From Pyrrhosoma nymphula (taxonomy: Eukaryota; Arthropoda; Insecta; Odonata; Coenagrionidae): a stretch of 64,000 nt of DNA. Position 1 is the first letter of the stretch. The number at the start of each line of letters is the position of its first letter. Below the pieces are notes generated by a model that ran no database searches, was not told the DNA's origin, and saw nothing but the letters and a program-made list of their open reading frames with translations. A program made the position numbers and the translations under genes. The DNA is taken from NCBI GenBank assembly GCA_963573305.1, contig OY754329.1, forward strand, positions 136,077,422 through 136,141,421, written 5' to 3'. This document shows, one piece after another, positions 1 through 12,881 of the stretch.

Positions 1-2400
1 TCACCAGAATGTACTTCAATGTGACTGCTCTCTGAAGCTTTTAACTTCTATTGTTCGATTAAATTAATTAAAAATTAACATTTCAATTTTAATACCCTTT
101 GAAATACACCAGCGAGCACATGAATGTACGACTGCCACAGAAAGTGAATTTTCCTCTCTTATTGTGGAAAGCTTGCTAAAAACTAATTTTTGTGGCACCA
201 ATAGAATTAGGAGAGGCCAGATTGATTGGGCGAAAATGTTTAATGCTTGGAAGAACTATTTTATGGATTTCAGACGAGACTGTCTTTTGCCTCGGGTGGG
301 ATGAAGTGTTTTTTTTCATACGGTCATGTTTGCGTATAGAATTCATAGCCGCTTCCTTACTTTTCTGTTGACTTGATTTGGCGTGAGTAGGATTGTGGGT
401 TTTTCTAGTGCACACACATTAACGACATAATTCGGTTATCAGGGAGATAACGAGAAAATAGTGTAAAATATTTGTACGTATTTAAGAGTTAATTACAATG
501 CGTGCTTATCTTCTGTTGACTCTTTGCTAGATTTGACTCTTACGTTAGAATTTTCATCTCATGAATTCTCTCTCTTCAGTGTAACTGATTTAAAGTACGT
601 ATCCGACCTCTGAATTTCTATCTGTAGGTATAATTTATCTTTCTGTCCGTTGTTATTTTTGAGTTTAATTATTTCGCTAAAAGTAGTTAAAAAATCATGA
701 TGTACTTGCCTTATCTTTGTTTACTTCCTTACTTACGGCTGGGTATCTTGGATGCCACGAATATTGAGCCGGTGGCGTGCAAGCCATTCTTTCGATCTTT
801 AGGTCATTGGCAAGCGCTTGAGAGATAGTACGTGATGTTCGACTTATCTTGGCTGCATGTCTTTATTCAGTGAAGGTTTGTAGGCCACCAAATCCAGCCA
901 AATAGCGCGATTGGATTTGTACCAGAACAGAAACTGTGTCCGTAGTAAGGGAAAGCGCGAAGAAAAGTGTTTTAAGTCAGTCAACCTGATAATATGTATA
1001 TTCCTCGAGTCTGTGACGATTTCTCTGGCGGTAATTATTGTTATTTTGGTATTTAGTTGCCTTAGAGATTTAAAAGAGACATAAATTGAGATTTTGTCAG
1101 AGATCAAGTGTTACATGAGTAATATAAATATGAATTTCACTTATCTATTATGTGTTTGTGAGCTTGAATTATTTTTTACGGCGAATAATTTACGCACTTA
1201 GATTATTTTCTGTCTCATTTCCATTCTCTAAGCAACATTAAATCGCACAGCTTTTTAAATTGTAAAGAGATTAACGTAAAATACTTTTATAAAATTAAAT
1301 TCACTCTGATTGTAAAAAATTATAATAAATATGTCACCCTAGTTGTGCTGTAGAAAATGTATCAAATATAAATGTTTGAATGAACCTCAAATCCCATCTT
1401 TTTTATTTCCTCTGCTTAGAGGAGCTTCGGAGTGCGAACTTCTTTCATCCGTTTTTTTACTGAAGTTACGGTTTACTCTAATACAACATCACTCAGTGTG
1501 TAATGCAAACTTGGCGGTTTTAAGCTCTGGGAAACGTTTAGTTCGGAGAAGTTGTCCAAAGATAAGTCATCTACATGCCGCCAAAACAATGATTGTTGTG
1601 GTGGCATGTTGAAAGAGGACTCTGGCCAGAAATCTTTCCGGAAGCGCATAGGTCATCCGAGGTGGCCGCCCTCAAGTCTTCGGACTAGATTCCGTCTTCT
1701 CGGAATTTCTTTATTGCCGAGACCGTTGCTCTAATTTGAATTAAATGTCCGCGTGAGTGGATCATTTCTGCCGGGCAATAACGAAACACTGTTCACGATC
1801 CCCAGCAGCCATATTTCAAATACATAGTTGAAATCTAATAAAAAGATCCGCTATTCTTTTCGTTCATTTCTCATTCAATTAAGCCCTTGTCATATGCCGC
1901 AAGTTTTCCGAGAGTTTCTCTATATTATACACACTTTCTCGCATTTTGACATATCTTACGTACCAATGATTCGAGGAACTGGGAGGAAATTGTAGCGATC
2001 TTCAGCATGGTGTTTGTTGACGACTAACTGCATTAATTTGGAACATAGTTGCTTCCTAACATCGGTAAAGGTGAGCTTTCGTCCCGCCAGCGTTTTCGCG
2101 AATTTCACCCACTTACAATAGAGATATCGGAACCAAATTCACATCACTTATAAAGCAAACCTTGCGCATTTGTAAAATACTTTCAACACAACAATGCATC
2201 AACTACTTTAGGAATGGGAAACTTTCAAACCTGAGAAGTGCGTTTTTTCCTCTCCGCCATCTTGTGAAAAAATGCCGTTTCCTCTTATCCACTGTACGTG
2301 GCGCAGCGATCGAGCAGTTGGTTCTCTAGCATATGCACACTTCTCCTACACTATTTCTTCCCGCCTTCCACTCAAACTCGCACCGCAACAGCCATTTACT
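1..2400. other. Gene-free stretch, no recognised element
   Basis: AT-rich non-coding sequence. Open frames here are short (under 90 codons), lack recognisable protein motifs and are not bounded by convincing splice sites. I see no repeat with clear ends. Confidence 0.5.
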
Positions 2401-2410
2401 ACAATGCAAT

Positions 2411-2540
2411 TCCATTCATTCCACCGCAGTAAACATTACACATTTCACTTCAAATGAAGGATTTACACTTCCTTTTCACTCGCATTCATTCCACTGCACT
2501 AATAACATTTCACATATCACTTTAAATGGAGGATTGCGAG
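2411..2540. repeat. Two-copy direct repeat, about 70 bp
   Basis: The phrase cattcattcca near 2413 returns near 2483, and the following bases continue to match (a run like cayttcacwtyaaatg and then gga). The two copies are offset by about 70 bp and have diverged by several substitutions. This is a small local duplication with no coding sense. Confidence 0.6.
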
Positions 2541-2882
2541 TTCCCGCAGCGAACAAACACCCGTGCATTTCGAGGAATTCCAAGCCTGACTCAGGCGAAA
2601 CGAAAGTCTGGATCGCAGACATTGGTGTGTGCGTACACGATTGACAACTCATGGCGACCGTACACCACACATGCAAGAAAATGATTAACGCCAACAAGCT
2701 TCTCAACTCTCGTTGGCGAATGAATACCGGTTGACTTTTCAACAATCAACTTCCAATTATTGACATTTAATTCCCCCCTCCACACTACCCGAGAGAACTC
2801 CGTCAACAATACTATTTACTTAGCCTCTAACAAAAGCCCACTTATAATAACCTTGTCATCTGACGAATTTTATACCAGAAAC

Positions 2883-3213
2883 AATACGCAGAATAACATT
2901 TTAGCCTTCTACCAATGCCCACGAATTTTTACCAATAAGCGTGAGGGATTCTATTCTTAAAATAATACGCAGAATAACATTTTAGCCTTCTACTAATGCC
3001 CACGAATAATCACCAATGAACGAGAGGGATTCTATTCTTAAAATAATACGCAGAATAACATTTTAGCCTTCTATCTATGCGCCTCGAAAATCACCAATAA
3101 GCGTGAGGGATTCTATTCATAAAATAATACGCAGAATAACATTTTAGCCTTCTACCAATGCCCACCAATAATCACCAATGAGCGAGAGTGATTCTATTCT
3201 TAAAATAATACGC
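2883..3213. repeat. Tandem array, 81-bp period, about four units
   Basis: The marker aatacgcagaataac starts at 2883, 2964, 3045 and 3126, exactly 81 bp apart. A fifth, truncated start lies at 3207, after which the sequence changes to cgcccccc. Each unit also carries attttagccttcta and ggattctattctta. Units differ by a few substitutions but no length changes. The bases just before 2883 (from about 2825) look like a further, decayed unit. This is a minisatellite or the edge of a satellite. It is open in some frames because 81 is a multiple of three, but nothing suggests translation. Confidence 0.9.
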
Positions 3214-3219
3214 CCCCCA

Positions 3220-6200
3220 AGTGTATTGGAGGGGTGGGTTCAGGGCAAAGGAATGGAAGGGAAATTCGTTTTTCGGTTTAACAAAAGACGGAAATGCAGT
3301 ACAAATCAGCATTTTGAAATTTCCTCCACTCCCAGAAATGCCCATTTCCACTTTACCCATCCCGCGAAAACTGCGTTTTTCGCTGTATTAATTCACGAAA
3401 ATGCGTTTTTCACTTTTGAAAATGGCCAAATCGGGCCCGCGTACCGTCCCACCCCAGCACCCCTGTTTCACTCCATAGGCCCGTAAGCTTGTTGGGGGGG
3501 TGGGGTATAGGAATATAATAGAAGTGAAATTAGTCTTATCCCTCTACCAGTTGTTCGTGAAAACCTCCAAACATGGCGTCGAAAACGGACGAAAAAGTCG
3601 AAAAATTGGTCATTTTCAAACGTCTATATCTCAAAAACTACTGGTCACACGGGTATGGTTCTCACATTTTTACAAATGCGCAACCTTCCTCTACTCATAG
3701 GTATCACATTCAATATCGTATGTTTCCTAGGTTTTCCAAAAAAAATGTTGACCGTGCGGGACGAAAGCTCACCTTTACCCTAACATCGTTTGACTATTGA
3801 GGCTTCTGAAGACGGAGGTGCAAAATATTGCTGATAAACGCGAACACGGAGAATTTATCCTCTACTAAATGAACTGAATCACGAGGTTTAATTGTAAAAT
3901 TGAGGAAAATGTTGATTTTTATTAGTTGGAAAATACGCATATCGAAACAATTTCGTACGAGAAATGGTGCGATTACAATGTCAAATGATACGCTATTAAT
4001 TAAGGCCGTCTCTCATAGAAACTTCTGCCGATGGACGGTTTTTACGGTTTTCAAGTAGCTATTACGTCGCAGAATGTGCCCACTAAGCTTTTCTCAGTTA
4101 GTCAGTCTAGATTTTTCATTAAACATCGTCTCCCAGTAAGTTTTCGCAGTACTTAATCATCAGTGATTACGATGTCCGTCCGTTTTTTCTTCTATATTAT
4201 TATGCTGTCACAAATGCCGTTCGATTCTCAACGGTAGAGATAAAACGAATAAAAAATATAGTAGGTATATCTATTCTTCTCATTTCTCATATGTTTTTTT
4301 TACTTAGCGTAAATTGCTCGTTTTTGCCATAATGCTGCCTTAATGATTCATAATATTATGCTATTTTACTGAAATTATTTGTTTTTAAACAGTAAAACTA
4401 AAAAAGTACTCCTGTTTCGCGAGGGGGGGAGGGGTGTGGGGAAGATCGCCAGAAACTTCGAACATATTTTCCCTTAAGTCAGTCGCTGCTAAGTTATTTT
4501 ATTTATTATGCTTCAAGTTCACCCAACAAGAAATTAGATTATTTTGTTTACTTAAACTTGAGTCGCTGGGAAGACATTCAGTTGGCGTTAACTTCTGACG
4601 CCGTTAACTTCGTTAACGTTGGCGCGTTACGCTCCTCCGGGGCTTCTGAAGCACACTGAAAGTTGTGTCTTAGAGCGTCCAACTCTAATCGTTGTTCTAG
4701 TTGTTCATGAGATTCGTTTTTCAGCAAAGAGGGCATTGCCCTTACCTTAGCAGATCTTTGAGAAAGATTGCTCTTTCTTCTCACGCATATTCGTTGTGTG
4801 CAGAAAATATTAGTGAAAAAGTAATTATGTGAGTAAAAATCTCAATCAATTCAATTTTTCCTTAATATAACTTAAGTATCAAGTCTTACCTTTAATTCAC
4901 CTCTACTAACAACAACAATCTTCTGTGTACAAATGAATATTTACAAAGTTGCTGTTGGCCTCCTCGAAAAAGTTGGAAGTTACCGTAATCTTGAAATGGT
5001 GAAAATTGTCAAAACGGCAATTGGCCTTTCGAACCAGGTATATTAGCTACAGTAATGCGTAATTTCAGCTCATTCGGTTCAGTGGATTTTGCGTGATAAA
5101 CACACACACACACACTCAGAAACCATCACATTTATATATAGGTATTAGTGTGATCGATAACATCACATATCCATTGCCTCCAATATATTTTGTTCTCAGT
5201 TACAGCCCTGTCGTCTAAAAATAGCGTGCTCCAATACTTTGAAAGTATTTAATAATAAGACTATGAATTCTAGAGAGAGTAGCAATTGCAGTCCAATTCC
5301 TTTACTTTCTGATTGATAAACGAATTGTTATTGAGGTAATAATTTACTAGTGGTAAGTGCCAATTTGAGGTAATCTACTTCATCCCGAAAATTGAAAATT
5401 TTTAAGTTTACGACCCGATTGTAGTTGAAGGCAGGAATAAGTAGTGGAGGGGGTGGATATATTCGAAATTGAAACTGTCGATCTTGGCTGGCACTCTGCT
5501 GTTTTCTGGGAAGTGTCCCTTTCAAAAAGATGTTTATCTAGTCTGAAGAAACAATGGAGCCCGGTCTCAGACAGGCAAGAGGCGAAAGTCAATTTCAGAT
5601 ATTGCTTTATTTCGAGTCCGGGGGCGGACCAAGTGCGTCTGTTTACTACCCTTTGTTTCTAGGGCTTATTTTGGACTGGTTGTGAGGTCGCGGAAGGCCT
5701 TGTGAGCGGCGTCACTTGAGAATGCAAGAAGTGGAATAGGAAGGAGGAAACAGAGAGGAAGGTACATTTATTTGCAAGAGTTGGTCGTGATTGTGGGGCG
5801 AATGCTTTTTTTTGTGACTGAAATATTTTTATATACAAGTGACTGCGGGTTTGTAGATGTGTGTTTAAGTTTACTTTTGACTACTCTGCGCAGGAGGATC
5901 CCACTATTCTAACTTTGAGGCAAATCGAACTTTGAGAGATAAAGACCTTTTCAATCCCTTGGCCCCTAGGCCAAGAGTCGGCAGCCAGAGAACTACGTGC
6001 GGCTCTTAATTTTCATGCATGTGACTCTGAATGAAAATAGAAAATTTCGAAGAAAAAGTTATATTGTTTTAATTTTGAAAGGATTTTATTCACAGGGAAC
6101 ATGAATTTTCCTCATACAAATAATATTTTTACTTTTATGAACCCACTTGTGTTTTACATTACCTACCTTAAAATTTCCTTGTTTGTAAAAATACATTCAA

Positions 6201-6290
6201 GGCTCTGTACTATTTTTTTATTGTTGTGAACAGTAGGTTTATCTCTTCCATATCAAATATTCCCCCCCCCCTGCCATAGGCTAACCCTCT
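3220..6290. other. Gene-free stretch with minor simple repeats
   Basis: No supportable gene. The stretch holds a short (AC)n run near 5100-5115 and several homopolymer tracts. ORFs up to about 100 codons overlap one another in several frames and have no protein-like motif. Confidence 0.5.
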
Positions 6291-6295
6291 CAAGG

Positions 6296-6640
6296 AGGTT
6301 GGGTTGATGTGGTGACTACAGTATCGGCTTTCCATCCCGAAAGTCAGTGTTCGAGTCCCGGCAGAATTTCATGTACTGCGTCAGTCGGATGAGTCGTTAA
6401 ACAATCTCCTTGACATCTTTCGTTATGAGACTTCTGACGCGGATGCTGGGTTTCTTGCTACCCTTCCACCATTCCCCATGTATTCCTTCACTTTTCGACC
6501 TGTCTTCTATCGTTGTAACCTTGAAGATTGGTTTTCTACAGCTCTTCACTCCATTTTCTTATCATTTTATTAATTCATTAGTGCTCAGTTCAACCCTTAG
6601 ATGCTCAAGGTGCCGATATACCGGCTTCCTAAGGTTAGGT
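6296..6640 (+). mobile_element. tRNA-derived SINE copy
   Basis: The head (6299-6363) resembles a decayed tRNA gene: an A-box-like stretch around ggtgactacagtatcgg, then the B-box phrase gttcgagtcccgg at about 6349-6361. The body downstream includes cttccaccattcccc near 6462. The same head and body phrases occur at about 42505-42850, and the head occurs in reverse near 54455-54735, so this is a dispersed family. Such elements are copied by LINE machinery after RNA polymerase III transcription. The 3' end is approximate. Confidence 0.7.
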
Positions 6641-7163
6641 ACCTAAAAACATTATTGGTATCGGCTCGTATAAAAGTTCTTTTCTTTTAACTTTAAAAAA
6701 TGTAATTTTATACTTCATCGTGTGGTAAGTTTATTGATTTGAACGCCGTTTTTTTTCGAACATCTAATTAAAAGTTTGACATAGTACCTGAAAAATTATA
6801 CCCGCACAAAAATATTTGAGTAAATTTCTGAAATTTCCAAAAGTTATGCGTGAGCTTTCGGTTAGCTAAAATTAAAATTTGCCTCAATTAGCATTTCCAT
6901 CATTGGTCTTCCTCGATAGTTCTTCTAATTCATTTCTCCTTCCAGTACTGTTTTCAAGAGGCTGTCGTGTCGCATGATATGCCGAATAAGTTTGACTCTT
7001 CTACTTGGGAGAATTTACATTAAACTTATTGAAGAAGACCTCCCCGAGTAGCCTAGCTAACTAACGATAGGTGAATGTCTCAGGCGTCACTTTGAGGAAT
7101 ACTTTCTCTTCAATCATGTGAAACAAAATACTTGGTTCTCTTCCACGCTTTTAATTACTAAAA

Positions 7164-7206
7164 TCATGGTTTCGACACCGTTATGCCATTATCAAGGTAC
7201 CTTGAT
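7164..7206 (-). repeat. Hairpin with GAAAC motif, copy 1
   Basis: Read on the minus strand this contains cttgataatggc, a short spacer and gtcgaaacc. Next to it is the perfect palindrome atcaaggtaccttgat (7191-7206). The arrangement matches several other hairpins in this window, so it is probably part of a dispersed element. Confidence 0.5.
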
Positions 7207-8696
7207 ATTGACGTAATAAATTGAAAGTGGAGAAGATAACCAAGTCTTTTATTTAACAATTTTGTAGCCGAGCTAACAGCGAATCCCATCCGGAACGTAT
7301 TGTTCCGCTAGTGTGTCTGCCACCAGCTTTTGCGAGAGGTGTAGGCGGGGTATTTTGCTCGGGGTGAATGAACAGGAATTCAAAGCGTGTGGAAGTAAGT
7401 ATATAGCAGCTCGTTGGTTGCCCGGTGCATTTCAAGGACGTCCACCAATGTCGCTCGGCTCTTATGGCCTCTGCCTGATTGTGCGGTCTTCTCATCCGGA
7501 GTTTTATTTCCGTCCCACACCTGATCGAGGCGTGGCATCAATCGTTTCTCCCTCGCAAGAGTAGGCAGCAAACGCGTCGGTTTCGCTTTGAACCTCTGCT
7601 CTTGGATCCAGTCCAAGGCTTTATTTTTCCTATAGACTTGAAAATAGTTGATTCGATACGCAGAACCCCACTGCGATCTACGTTGATTATGCTTCGGATA
7701 TCGTTCAGGGAACATTTCGCATGATCGCATAGATTTATCAACTGATATCTGTTGCTTGAAAAACCAGCATTCATTGCGGAACAGTAGAAAGATTTGTTGC
7801 TCAGTGGCAGGAACGGGTGCAAAGATGAATGGCGTATTTAATCACTTTGTTAGATATTGATTGGAAACTTATTGCTGTATATTTTAGTCTTCTAGTGTAT
7901 TTTTAGGTTTATGATATTTTTAGGGTTGTCACTGATTACCAAAGAACCTTGGTTGAGTGTTACTATTAAATGAGTAAGATTTTTTATTCAGGAATAGTAT
8001 GAAATGGGATATGTGAGGGTAGGATAAAAGTCTTTTTTTCTTCTACGAGCAACTTTACCAGATATATGAGATATAATTGGAATACAAAGTGCGTTCAAAT
8101 CAATGCTAAAAAATCTCCAAATAATTCCACAAGGGTCTCTGGCGTTTTATTTTTTTATCTATTTTAGCTATTGCCGTTGAATGATATACTTGATGAAACG
8201 CTCGAGTGTGATTGACTCAAAAGCTAATGCATTATCCTGTGAACCAAGAATCTATTGCAGTGGAATTAACTCAATGCCTAGTTTTGGAAGGCGATATTTT
8301 TTATCGAGGCACAAAAAAAATCATCGCGGAAAAATTGGACTTAAAACATGTTCAAATTATCTGTCGTACTTTTGTGCCAAAACATCTCGTAAATTCATTG
8401 CGTAGGCGTTATGTACTCTATTTCCTAAAACCAGTCGAATAAATCAAAGTAATTGATTATTGCTGGAATAAAATGGTTTCTTGAGATCCTGGATCGTATG
8501 TTCACGTGGCGCTTGGCCAAAATTAGTAAAAACGCGATATCTGGTGAAATTTTCTTTTTCTTCTGTTGAAAGTTGCGAGTAAGAATTAATTTTATTAGTT
8601 TTTAAAAGTGGGATAAATATTTCATACAAATTTTAAATGTTACCATTTATTTTTTGTATTTTAGGGTGTTTTTTACGGTTTGTTTTCGCGAAATCC

Positions 8697-8770
8697 ATCC
8701 GTTAGGTGTGGTGTCTAAGAGTGCCGGCTTCCCGTCCCAAGGGGTTGGGTTTGAAGTCCGACGGTTCAGC
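8697..8770 (+). mobile_element. tRNA-like SINE head, degenerate
   Basis: The stretch gtgtggtgtctaagagtg, then ttcccgtcccaagggg and gggtttgaagtccga resembles the tRNA-like heads at 6299 and 42520 (pattern: tggtgt..ggcttcc..tcccga..gg..tcgantcc). No body or target duplication is clear. Confidence 0.45.
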
Positions 8771-8859
8771 TGCACATTATTTTTTTCTCAGACGTCACTA
8801 CTTATAAAATTCAATAAAACTGGTCTCATTATAATGAAAAATATCGCACCTTTCTAATG

Positions 8860-9215
8860 ATGCCTATATATCAGTTACTTACCGAAATCCACTTAGATAT
8901 ATTTTCCAAATAAAAATCAGTTTTCAATGGGAAATGGCGCGACTGTGTGCTCCCGAGAGGCATTATTTAAAAAATAATGAAGTTCTGACTGAAAGATCGC
9001 GTCATAAATAATCACGTCGTGGCATGGTGTCAAACGAATAAGTTCAAGCCTCTAATATGTTCTTTCTAAAGAGCTCAGTTTTTAAAACAAAGTTTTTGAA
9101 TCGTCAATGTTACTACATTTACTTCAGGCTTCATGCAAATGATTGAATTTTTTAAATAAAAGTTGAATATGTTCCCTATTAAGACTAGAAAAAAATCTCC
9201 TTGAAACTACCATAA
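8860..9215. mobile_element. Decayed copy of the TTAAGGTAG inverted-repeat element
   Basis: The right end (about 9170-9215: ctattaagactagaaaaa, then ctcc and gaaactacc) matches the right ends at 31751 and 58786. The inner phrase tcagttttcaatggga matches their internal sequence. The left terminus is not recognisable and the terminal TTAA is lost, so this is a truncated, older copy. Confidence 0.5.
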
Positions 9216-9239
9216 AACTAAAAATTCACTGAAATATTT

Positions 9240-9900
9240 CTCGGATCTCTCTACGCAATTGACTTGTCTTGTCAACGAATCTTTTTTCCGAAAAGGGTTT
9301 CGAAACGGACGATAATGCGACAAAGGGGCAGACGACGCAGGAAGCCAGCCACCGCTGCCGCCCGCCTGCCCACCCGCGGCCTTCAAACAATGATCGGAAC
9401 GAATTCTCCGCGTCCACACAACGCATCTCCGCCCTCTGGACAGCCGGCTGACCTCGGATGTGCCGTCGACGGAATAATAGAATCGCGGCCCTAACGTTCC
9501 AATCAGCCCGCAGTTGGCGCCCAGCTCGCCCTTTGTGATTCTCGCCCTCCTTCCTTCTCTACTATTTATTGATTCGAACCTCCTGAGAGGTCTCCCTCTC
9601 ACAACAGTCCTCGAGCCTTCGACGAATTGCACTCTTCGACTGCTTTCTCAAGTTCACATCCAAGTGGCAAACTGTCAAATGTCACGGACCCTAAAATTAG
9701 TCAGCACGGACATCGATTGCCCAATCGGCAGGGGAATCGTAAGTCCGATTGTATTGGCGGCGAATGGGAGAGTCGATATCCGCCGTTCTATCGAGCTATC
9801 TATTAATCATCCGTGCGCGGGATGGACGATGATTAATAGATGGCGCCCGTTTACTCGCAGTATTAGCTAGCTGCTCAAGTTCGCCGATATTCGAAGAGCG
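9240..9900. other. CpG-rich island, possible regulatory region
   Basis: CpG is far more frequent here than in the flanking AT-rich DNA. The block includes a hairpin (ctattaatcatccgt and acgatgattaatag, 9800-9840) followed directly by agatggcgcc (9838-9847), which fits the insect CTCF consensus from established knowledge. Long overlapping ORFs on both strands are explained by the GC content. It could be a promoter, an untranslated exon or an insulator. I cannot place a start site. Confidence 0.35.
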
Positions 9901-10087
9901 GACGGGGAAGCTCAAAGTTATCCGTCATGCGTTATTCGCTCTAGGTAGGAATGTGCTATTAGTAGAATTGCGTTCCTGATCTGAATGGGATCTATGTGAG
10001 CTATTTTTTTAAATTTCATTGAGAGGATTGTCCACTGCCGTTCATTATATCTAATAGCAGGGGAACTTGATATCCCGGACACGACCG

Positions 10088-10115
10088 GTTTCGTGACATA
10101 AGCTACAATGATGAC
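10088..10115 (-). repeat. GAAAC hairpin motif, copy 2
   Basis: The minus strand reads gtcatcattgtagc, then atgtcacgaaaccgg. This matches the pattern of the motif at 7169, 15847, 40085 and other sites, with the recurring GAAACCGG tail. It is short and isolated. Confidence 0.4.
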
Positions 10116-10244
10116 TTCTATTAAACGAAACCAGTCATGCATTAACATTTTAAAAATCAACGAAACTATGCATAGTTTAACTATTTTTGACAGTGAGTTT
10201 TCACAAAGCTGAGGCTAAAACAAAGAATTTCAACATGGGTGTCA

Positions 10245-10312
10245 GACTAGCGCTGTTGCTTGTTACTCGATTGCTAAGTGGATGTCACGTGTTCGATTCC
10301 CAAATAAGGCGG
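10245..10312 (+). mobile_element. tRNA-like SINE head, degenerate
   Basis: The B-box-like phrase gttcgattccc (about 10290-10300) follows an A-box-like gattgctaagtgg at the usual tRNA distance. The acceptor stem does not pair, so it is not a working tRNA gene. Confidence 0.45.
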
Positions 10313-11763
10313 CATTTTTAAAACAGTTATTTTGATCCCTGTTTGGGAGCCATGAGGAGCTAATTTGAAGTAGTTAATGACACACTCGAATTTCTCGTTT
10401 TATTTTTATATTTCGAAGTTTACTTTATTCGTGCATTTAAGGAGTAAGTAATATAGTTGAGTCTAATCATTTTTTGGTAACTTTTCTCCTTATTCCATAT
10501 CTCTTTCTGATGTTCCGCGTTAAGTAATTCTGTTCACAGGAAACTAATTGTCATTAGGTTGTGCGAAACAACAAGCTGGAGGTCTAACAGACTCAGGTGT
10601 GCTTGAGAAGTTGGCCTAGGTAGTGGTATGAGGGAAAACAAGGGCTCTTGAGAGTAAGGCACACAACCAGTAGAATTCGTTGCATGTGGCAAGGGACAAT
10701 CAGCCTTGTGGATTCCCAATCAGATTAATCTGGCCATGAGGAACAAGCCCTTGCTCGCTGAAAGTCCATTCTATTGCATCAAGGGTATATGATGAATATG
10801 TGGCAGATGAAGGCAGAGTATCATTTTTAGTATTTTGCTAATTAAATGACTACAAACCTTGACGTGGCCGGATGAGCTCGGCATCTGGCAGTGTAGTTTC
10901 ATATGCTCCTTTGCTTTTCTACGGTCCAACGTTATTTATTCTCATTTGGGGTGGCCAGTCAATGAAGGTAGGTTTAGGTGGATCTAGAAATACTTTCACG
11001 TAGTCTACTGTAAATGCATAACTATTTATACGTGATGTCACACACCTGTTTTGTCGTATTCGCTTTTTCAGCTCGGGAAAAGATTCCTCTTCAGTTCATC
11101 TCATCCGAAATTCGTTTTCTCTTTTCTCCCCCTTTTCTACCCACCTGACAGGTGTACTTATATAAAAAATCGTTCAATCGCGGCTCACCTGATATTTTTC
11201 AAATTGCGGAAACGAGAGGGACGCTTGAGCTGGAACTTTACCTATGGAAGCTGATAATTCACTGAAACAAAGGTCGTGAGCCTTGCGTAATTTATTTTAT
11301 AGCGTACATACTTTTGAGCTATTCAAATTTCGGATGCGCTTAAATTTTGGGAAACCATTCCTATATCCCGTGCAACTTTGATCATAGCTTTACAACTAAA
11401 TATGTCCATGGATATTTCTTTTCCAATTATGACTGTTAAGTGCGATGTATACGAGGAAATGTGATGCTGTAACTTCAGGGAATATTTAAGTATTTTATCG
11501 TCTCAAAATCTGTCAAGTTGCTTTCCCACCGAAAGATAACTTTTCAAGAGAGCAAAAAACACTCTTCGCTGCTGTCTAAAACCGTGTTAGAATTCACGTG
11601 AATGTTATTTTCAAATTTTAAAAAAATATTGAGGTTACGTATGGAGAAGTTCACTGGATTGTGTGCGAGTTAAACATATCTAATCTAAATTATTTGGCGT
11701 GGATTAGCAAATTTTGCAATTTCGCAAATTGTTTATTCACGTGCCTCATTTGCTAACTGATGT

Positions 11764-11957
11764 AAAAACTACTATATATTTCTCCACCATAATTTATTAG
11801 GGTACAACTAGTTTAAACGCGTCGGCGTCATCATCAGGTACAAAACTGCCTGATGTATGACTACACGGAGTATTGTACATGATGATGACGCCGATGCATT
11901 TAAGATAGTCGTGCCGTAATATATTATGGTGGAAAAATACATGGTAGTTTTTTCTTA
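11764..11957. mobile_element. Foldback (long inverted repeat) element
   Basis: The left arm (11764-11840, with ccaccataat and gtcggcgtcatcatc) is answered by the inverted right arm (11876-11957, with gatgatgacgcc and attatggtgg). The arms are about 75-80 bp with scattered mismatches and leave only about 35 bp between them. This is a MITE-like hairpin with no coding capacity. Confidence 0.75.
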
Positions 11958-12149
11958 GGTTGGCTATGGAGTTCTGTAAACTGAAGGCAGAAACCATTGG
12001 AAGCTTTCCTTGTGTTCCTACTGTGGGACTAAGGTGGTGGTCTCAGGCTTCGAGATGAGATGCCAGTGTGATAGGGCGTGGGTGCACTTTGAGAGTGGTG
12101 GTCAGTCAGTCAGTCCACGCATTGTGTTTGCGCGATTTTACGTGAAGCA

Positions 12150-12430
12150 TTCAGTGAGCCATAGGGGGGGGGGGGGCACACCGAATATGTGCTCCGTGAA
12201 CTCACTTCCGTCCCTCTTCCCCCCTCCCCCCACATCTCCTTTCACCCCCCTCTCCACCCTCCCCATACTTCCTCCCCTTCTCGATCCTTTTATTCGCCTC
12301 CTGGTTTCCACGGTGGGTGGAGCCACGTGCCTACTCCCCCTCCCCACCATACCTCTATTTTACTCGTACGCATCTCCTCCCTCTCCCTCTTAGCCATATT
12401 ATTCATCCAACCTTCAGCATATACACACCC
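12150..12430. repeat. Poly-G tract and pyrimidine-rich block
   Basis: A run of about 13 G near 12164-12176 is followed by a C/T-rich block to about 12410. The ORFs here are made of Pro, Ser and Leu codons from this composition and are not treated as genes. Confidence 0.6.
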
Positions 12431-12881
12431 AGGAGAGCGCTAACCGTGAAGCACGAAGGTGGGGAGGGTCAGTGAATGGGATGAAAAGAACTCGCAGGAA
12501 TGACGCAGTTGTGCATTTGGTGGCTACAAAGGGGTTCGAAATATGATGATAAATATTTTAAGAGGTGGTAGAAACAAGGAATTTTACGCACTTTTTCTAT
12601 TATGGCACACATATATAAGTAAAAGAATTCTGTTAAGGAGTTATTGAAGTGTAAAAGCATGAATGAGCGCATTTTGCTGAAACCGTAAAAATACCAACTT
12701 GATCATTTACTTGAGTTTAGCATGCAGGAGAAATAATTTGATTTTAGAACCGTAATCAAGTGAGATTAAGCCTATTACTAAATATTGGATCCTCGTGCAA
12801 TGGCTTCCTGTCATGAGTATCCTGAATCAATTAGAGTACAGTTTTTAGGGCATTTTTACAATCTGTATCAGGATTTCCTTG

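Noticed and set aside
7253..7822. Cluster of ORFs of 70-116 codons on both strands
   Set aside because: The frames contradict one another and I recognise no retroelement or host motif; probably an unidentified repeat.
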